Below, piece by piece: positions 14,687-18,439 of a stretch of 18,439 nucleotides of DNA; within the stretch, counting starts at the first letter, position 1; each line of letters starts with the position of its first letter. Under the pieces are notes generated by a model. It saw nothing but the letters and a program-made list of their open reading frames with translations. It was not told the DNA's origin and made no database searches. Source of the stretch: Actinomycetota bacterium (GTDB lineage Bacteria > Actinomycetota > Thermoleophilia > Solirubrobacterales > Solirubrobacteraceae); assembly GCA_009699565.1 (NCBI GenBank), contig WLNX01000011.1:1-18439 (forward strand), read 5' to 3'. A program made the position numbers and the translations under genes.

Positions 14687-16771
14687 ATGCGCACGCTGCT
14701 GATCGACAACTACGACTCCTACACCTACAACCTCTTCCATCTGCTCGGGGAGGTCAACGGAGTCGAGCCGCTCGTCGTGCGCAACGACGAATCGAGCTGG
14801 GGCGACCTGGTAGCCAGCGAGCAGTTCGACAACGTCGTCATCTCGCCCGGACCGGGGCGCCCTGAACGGGCTCGCGATGTCGGCATCTCGCTCGCAGCGC
14901 TCGATCAGGACGGGATCCCTGTGCTGGGGGTCTGCTTGGGTCATCAGGCGCTCGCGCATGTGTGCGGCGGAACAATCGACTACGCGCGCGAGCTTTTTCA
15001 CGGACGCCTGAGCGCCGTCCAGCACGAGCAGGACGGGCTCTTTGCCGGTCTTCCGCAGCCCTTCATGGCGGTCCGTTACCACTCGCTCATCGTCAGCGAA
15101 GTGCCGCAGCAGCTGCGCGTGACCGCACGCAGTCGCGGCGGCGTCGTGATGGGCATCGAGCACCGCGAGCGCCCGCTTTGGGGGGTCCAGTTTCACCCCG
15201 AATCGGTCTGCACGGAGGACGGTCTACGGCTGATAGAGAACTTCCGCGACCTTTCGCTCGAGAGGATCGCCGCCCCTGTTGCGCGCAGGCCCGCTGCGGC
15301 TGCGGCAGTCACTGAACCGCCAAGCGCCCCGCTGATGACCGTCCACCACCTGCGGCTGCGGGAATGGTGCGAACCCGAGGTTGTCTTCGAGCAGCGTTAC
15401 AGCGACCGCGACCACGCAATCTGGCTCGACAGTGCGCGCGCCGAGCCTGGGCTGGCGCGCTTCTCGTTCATCGCCGCTCCCGACGGCCCGCTCGGCCAGG
15501 TTGTAAGCGCGGACAGCTCGTTGACCGAACTGACGGTGAACCTCGCCGATGGCAGCTCCAAGTCGGTTCCCGGTTCAATCTTCGACTACTGCGCGGCCCA
15601 GTTGGAGCTGCTGCGCGCAGAGGGACCGAAGCTGCCATTCGACTTCATCGGCGGCTTTGCCGGTTACCTCGGCTACGAACTGGGCGCCGAGTGCGGCGCG
15701 CAGAGCGTCCACAAGTCGGACCTCCCCGACGGCGGCATGCTCTTCTGCGATCGCGTGATCGCGTTCGATCATCACGAGCGCCGCGTGCACCTGATTGCGC
15801 TGTCGGACAGCTCGGGTGCCGAGGCGGCTGAGCTGTGGCTCAAGAGCACCACCGACGCGCTGCGCGGGCTCTCCGCCGAGCGGCCCGCCACGCCGGCGAC
15901 GCCGTCCGGCGAGCTGACTTTCGAACCGCGCGAAGACCGCGCTGCCTACCTGGAGCGGATCGCCGAGTGCCGCCGGGCAATTCACGAGGGCGAGACTTAC
16001 GAGGTCTGCCTGACGACCGAGCTGACCTGCAGCGACACGATTGAGCCTCTGGCCACCTATGCGCGTCTGCGGGCGCTCAATCCGGCTCCCTACGCTGCCC
16101 TGCGTCGCTTCGGTGAGATCTCGGTACTCAGCTCTTCTCCCGAACGCTTCCTCAGCGTGAGCACCGACGGCATCGTCGAGTCCAAGCCGATCAAGGGGAC
16201 CGCCGCCCGCAGCGATGACCCCGCCGAGGACGCTCGCTGCGCCAAGCAGCTCCAGGCCGATGAGAAGTCCCGCTCCGAGAACCTGATGATTGCCGACCTC
16301 GTCCGCAACGATCTGGGCCGCGTCTGCCAGCTCGGCAGCGTCCACGTTCCTTCGCTGATGGTCGTCGAGCGCTACGCGACGGTTCACCAGCTCGTGTCGG
16401 TCATCAGCGGCCAACTGGCAGAGGGCAAGGGCGCACTTGACGCTGTCCGCGCCTGCTTCCCAGCCGGTTCAATGACCGGGGCGCCGAAGCTGCGCACGGT
16501 CGAAATCATCGACCGTCTCGAAGATCGCCCGCGGGGCGTCTACTCGGGCGCTCTCGGCTATCTGTCGGTGAACGGCAGCGCTGACCTCAGCGTCGTGATC
16601 CGGACTCTCGTCATCACGCCTGCGGGAGCGTCGATCGGGGCCGGCGGGGCAATTGTCGCCGCCTCCGATCCCGACGCCGAATACGAGGAGATGCTGCTGA
16701 AGGCGGCGCCGCTCGTTGAAGCTGCCGGCGGCAGAATCAAGACGAGTCCGTCGCTGGCCCCGTCGTCGTGA
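14687..16771 (+). CDS. pabAB: Aminodeoxychorismate synthase, fused PabA-PabB
   Basis: 694 residues; makes 4-amino-4-deoxychorismate from chorismate and glutamine, for folate. Residues 1-190 are the glutamine amidotransferase: DNYDSYTYN, SPGPGRPE, nucleophile Cys83 in GVCLGHQA, and His170/Glu172 in QFHPES. An alanine/proline linker (about 200-220) leads to the chorismate domain: GGFAGYLGYELG, ECRRAIHEGETYEV, PERFLS, PIKGT (501-505), DEKSRSENLMIADLVRNDLGRV, GSMTGAPKLRTVEIID, GYLSVNG and GAGGAIVAASDP. PIKGT with Lys503 identifies PabB; anthranilate and isochorismate synthases have PIAGT. Such fusions are common in actinomycetes, both in primary folate synthesis and in p-aminobenzoate-derived antibiotic clusters; nothing nearby suggests the latter. 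ATG 14687 has only a weak GGGG upstream. It overlaps the next gene as GTGA. Confidence 0.94.
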   Translation: MRTLLIDNYDSYTYNLFHLLGEVNGVEPLVVRNDESSWGDLVASEQFDNVVISPGPGRPERARDVGISLAALDQDGIPVLGVCLGHQALAHVCGGTIDYARELFHGRLSAVQHEQDGLFAGLPQPFMAVRYHSLIVSEVPQQLRVTARSRGGVVMGIEHRERPLWGVQFHPESVCTEDGLRLIENFRDLSLERIAAPVARRPAAAAAVTEPPSAPLMTVHHLRLREWCEPEVVFEQRYSDRDHAIWLDSARAEPGLARFSFIAAPDGPLGQVVSADSSLTELTVNLADGSSKSVPGSIFDYCAAQLELLRAEGPKLPFDFIGGFAGYLGYELGAECGAQSVHKSDLPDGGMLFCDRVIAFDHHERRVHLIALSDSSGAEAAELWLKSTTDALRGLSAERPATPATPSGELTFEPREDRAAYLERIAECRRAIHEGETYEVCLTTELTCSDTIEPLATYARLRALNPAPYAALRRFGEISVLSSSPERFLSVSTDGIVESKPIKGTAARSDDPAEDARCAKQLQADEKSRSENLMIADLVRNDLGRVCQLGSVHVPSLMVVERYATVHQLVSVISGQLAEGKGALDAVRACFPAGSMTGAPKLRTVEIIDRLEDRPRGVYSGALGYLSVNGSADLSVVIRTLVITPAGASIGAGGAIVAASDPDAEYEEMLLKAAPLVEAAGGRIKTSPSLAPSS

Positions 16772-17526
16772 CCACCCGCCTGCGCTGGGATTCCGGGTCT
16801 GCAATCTGGGAGGAGAGCGGGGAGGACGGCTCGCAGGTTGCGGTCGCCGACTCGTGGCTTGTTGTCGAGGGGCGCACGAGGGCGCTGGAACGCCACTTTG
16901 AGCGGTTCAGGCTTAGCTGCGCCGAAGTTGGTGCGGACAGCGGCGACCTTGAAGCCGCAGTAGCAGTAATCCCGGCAGCGCTCCCACCCGGGGGACGCTG
17001 GTTCCCGAAGGTCAGCCTGGGCGACAACGGCGCACTGAGCCTTGAGCTGCGCCCTGCCCAGGCGCCGCAGAGCGAGGTTGTCGCGTGGCTGTCACCACTG
17101 CCTGACAGCCGCCGCCTACCCCGCCGCAAGGGGCCGGAGCTTCAGCAGCTTGGCCTGCTGCGCGAAGAGGCCGCCAAGCATGGAGCGGGCGAAGCGCTGC
17201 TGGCGGACGGCGACGGACTTCTGCTCGAGGGCGCCTACTCGAGTCTTCTCTGGTGGGAGGGCGATGTCCTGTGGGCCGTTCCCGACGAGGCTCCGGCGCT
17301 GCCTGGCGTCACGCGCGCGCTGATACTTGAGCTGGCCGCGCAGCAGGGGATTGCCACGCGCTTCCGCCAGCCAACCTTGGACGAACTGGAGGGAGTTGAG
17401 GTCTGGCTCTCAAGCGCGCTGCACGGGATCCGCGCAGTGACTGCCTGGACCGGGGGAGGGCCGCAGGCGGGCGCGCCGAATCGCGCACCCGCCTGGCAGC
17501 AGCTCCTCGATCAGCTCCAGGGGTAA
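16768..17526 (+). CDS. pabC: Class IV PLP enzyme, probable aminodeoxychorismate lyase
   Basis: 252 residues. Would remove pyruvate from aminodeoxychorismate to give p-aminobenzoate. The start is GTG 16768, overlapping the pabAB stop (GTGA), which couples the two steps. Family features: early RTRALERHFERF, candidate PLP lysine Lys121 in RRKGPEL, EALLADGDGLLLEGAYSSLLWW (the usual E-x-L-L-x-D-x-G-x-x-x-E-x-x-x-S segment), and LPGVTRALILELA for phosphate binding. A D-amino-acid or branched-chain aminotransferase is the alternative on sequence alone; adjacency to pabAB decides for PabC. Length is slightly short for the family (usually about 270). The 3' end overlaps the convergent oxidoreductase gene by 16 bases. 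Confidence 0.87.
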   Translation: MTTRLRWDSGSAIWEESGEDGSQVAVADSWLVVEGRTRALERHFERFRLSCAEVGADSGDLEAAVAVIPAALPPGGRWFPKVSLGDNGALSLELRPAQAPQSEVVAWLSPLPDSRRLPRRKGPELQQLGLLREEAAKHGAGEALLADGDGLLLEGAYSSLLWWEGDVLWAVPDEAPALPGVTRALILELAAQQGIATRFRQPTLDELEGVEVWLSSALHGIRAVTAWTGGGPQAGAPNRAPAWQQLLDQLQG

Positions 17527-18439
17527 GGGCTGTTCGAGACCGGGTGCAGGTCGCCGGTCGCGAAGCGCTCGTAACGGAATGGAGCGAGCAGTGTTGAGTG
17601 CCCGCCGGTCAGCACGCTGGCGATCTCGCGTCCGACGGCGAGCATCTTGTAGCCGTGGTTGGAATCGGCTGCAACAAACACGTTCGGCGCCATCCGGTCG
17701 AAGACCGGGAAGTTGTCGACCGTAAATGCGCCCACCCCGCCCGAGCGGGTCTCGATGAACTTCGAGCTCGTTCCCTCGAAGCGCTCCATGCAGTGGGATA
17801 GCGACGACGACCACATGCGGCCGAAGTCGTCATCAACGGTGCCGGTCGGGTAGGGGTCAACCTCAAACTCGTTGCCGAGCTTGATCGGAGCAGCACCGCC
17901 CTGAACGCTGCTGCGGTCGGGCTTGAAGTAGACGCCCCACGGCTCGTCCGTAACGAGGACGCCTTCGTCGTCGAGCAGAGGCGCGTCGCTGTCAACGTGC
18001 AGCACCGGCGACGGCTTTCCCTCGGCTGTGTCGAGGGTCTCTGGGGGAAGGCCAAGCTCGCCCTCCTGCAGGTACCAGTAGGTCCACATCGGCAGGTCTT
18101 CGGCCAGCGAGCCATCGGGCTGGCGGACATCGAGCCTGTCGGGGAGCTCAAGCATCTCCCACATGCCGGCGATCCAGGGACCGACGGCGACAACAACTTC
18201 CTTGCCGATCGCGATCTCGCCGGCGCTCGTTTGAACGCTCGTCACTGCTCCCGAACCGTCGCGGACGAAGCCGGTGACCTCGACCCCTTCGACGATTGAG
18301 GCACCGGCGGCGCGGCCAAGATCGGCGAGGCCGTGCATCGATTCCTTGTTGAAGGCGAATCCGCCGACGTGCTCGTGCAGGCAGACCGTCAGCCCGGGAG
18401 CTCTCCAGTCGGGGTAAAGCGTCTTCATGTGAGCCATAA
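17511..18439 (-). CDS. DAO-type FAD-dependent oxidoreductase (5' end beyond the window)
   Basis: Only the C-terminal 309 codons or so are present. An ATG at 18437 is in frame but is unlikely to be the true start: the N-terminal GxGxxG FAD-binding fold that must precede HEHVGGFAFN is missing, and the frame is still open at the edge. What is visible fits the glycine/sarcosine/D-amino-acid oxidase family: GLADLGRAAGASIVEGVEVTGF, EVVVAVGPWIAGM (dinucleotide-side strand), and the C-terminal ETRSGGVGAFTVDNFPVFDRM followed by VFVAADSNHGYKMLAVGREIA, which contacts FAD. Probably a soluble cytoplasmic amine or amino-acid oxidase or dehydrogenase; substrate unknown. It converges on pabC with a 16-base overlap and no terminator. 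Confidence 0.85.
   Translation of the reverse strand, partial: MAHMKTLYPDWRAPGLTVCLHEHVGGFAFNKESMHGLADLGRAAGASIVEGVEVTGFVRDGSGAVTSVQTSAGEIAIGKEVVVAVGPWIAGMWEMLELPDRLDVRQPDGSLAEDLPMWTYWYLQEGELGLPPETLDTAEGKPSPVLHVDSDAPLLDDEGVLVTDEPWGVYFKPDRSSVQGGAAPIKLGNEFEVDPYPTGTVDDDFGRMWSSSLSHCMERFEGTSSKFIETRSGGVGAFTVDNFPVFDRMAPNVFVAADSNHGYKMLAVGREIASVLTGGHSTLLAPFRYERFATGDLHPVSNSPYPWS

Noticed and set aside
15575..16414. 279-codon open frame on the minus strand
   Set aside because: Antisense to the conserved core of pabAB; no motif, no ribosome site.
14687..16771. Anthranilate synthase (TrpE-TrpG fusion)
   Set aside because: The chorismate domain has PIKGT (Lys503) rather than the PIAGT of anthranilate synthases, and a PabC-like gene follows.
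18435..18437. ATG as the start of the right-edge oxidoreductase
   Set aside because: Starting here would omit the essential N-terminal FAD-binding fold, and the frame is open to the window edge.

Overview
High-G+C bacterial chromosome. Gene content (pst transport, YkuD L,D-transpeptidase, folate genes), 11-base GTTCACC-type direct repeats like the actinobacterial PhoP (PHO) boxes, and probable leaderless starts suggest an actinomycete. Overall protein character resembles Solirubrobacterales/Thermoleophilia, but that placement is inference. No rRNA, tRNA, CRISPR array, insertion sequence or phage gene was seen. No gap without a gene exceeds 200 bases.

Left third (1-5154) looks like a phosphate-starvation island. 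On the minus strand pstS, pstC and pstA overlap by one base each (pstA runs off the left edge). Divergent from pstS is a membrane-anchored protein with an N-terminal zinc ribbon, one membrane segment, a polyglycine linker and a degenerate phosphoesterase domain. It is followed by a small secreted six-cysteine protein of unknown function. All three transcription units have 11-base direct repeats (four, two and four units), and each array is followed, after exactly 16 bases, by CAAACTG, CAAACTG or CACACTG. This shared geometry is the most striking signal in the window and predicts that both uncharacterised proteins belong to the Pho regulon. Two hairpins close this block.

Middle (5168-13011): a stand-alone acetolactate decarboxylase on the minus strand; then a 1385-residue secreted protein with eight DUF11-like Ig-type repeats, overlapping by ATGA with a secreted L,D-transpeptidase; then, convergently, a 694-residue secreted alpha/beta-hydrolase. 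The transpeptidase and hydrolase genes end in one shared palindromic CTAG.

Right (13119-18439): a Tat-exported flavin amine oxidase; a fused glutamine amidotransferase/aminodeoxychorismate synthase (PabA-PabB) overlapping by GTGA with a PabC-like class IV PLP enzyme, which together would make p-aminobenzoate from chorismate; and the C-terminal part of a DAO-type FAD oxidoreductase running in from the right edge. No regulator gene (phoR/phoP) and no acetolactate synthase lie in the window.
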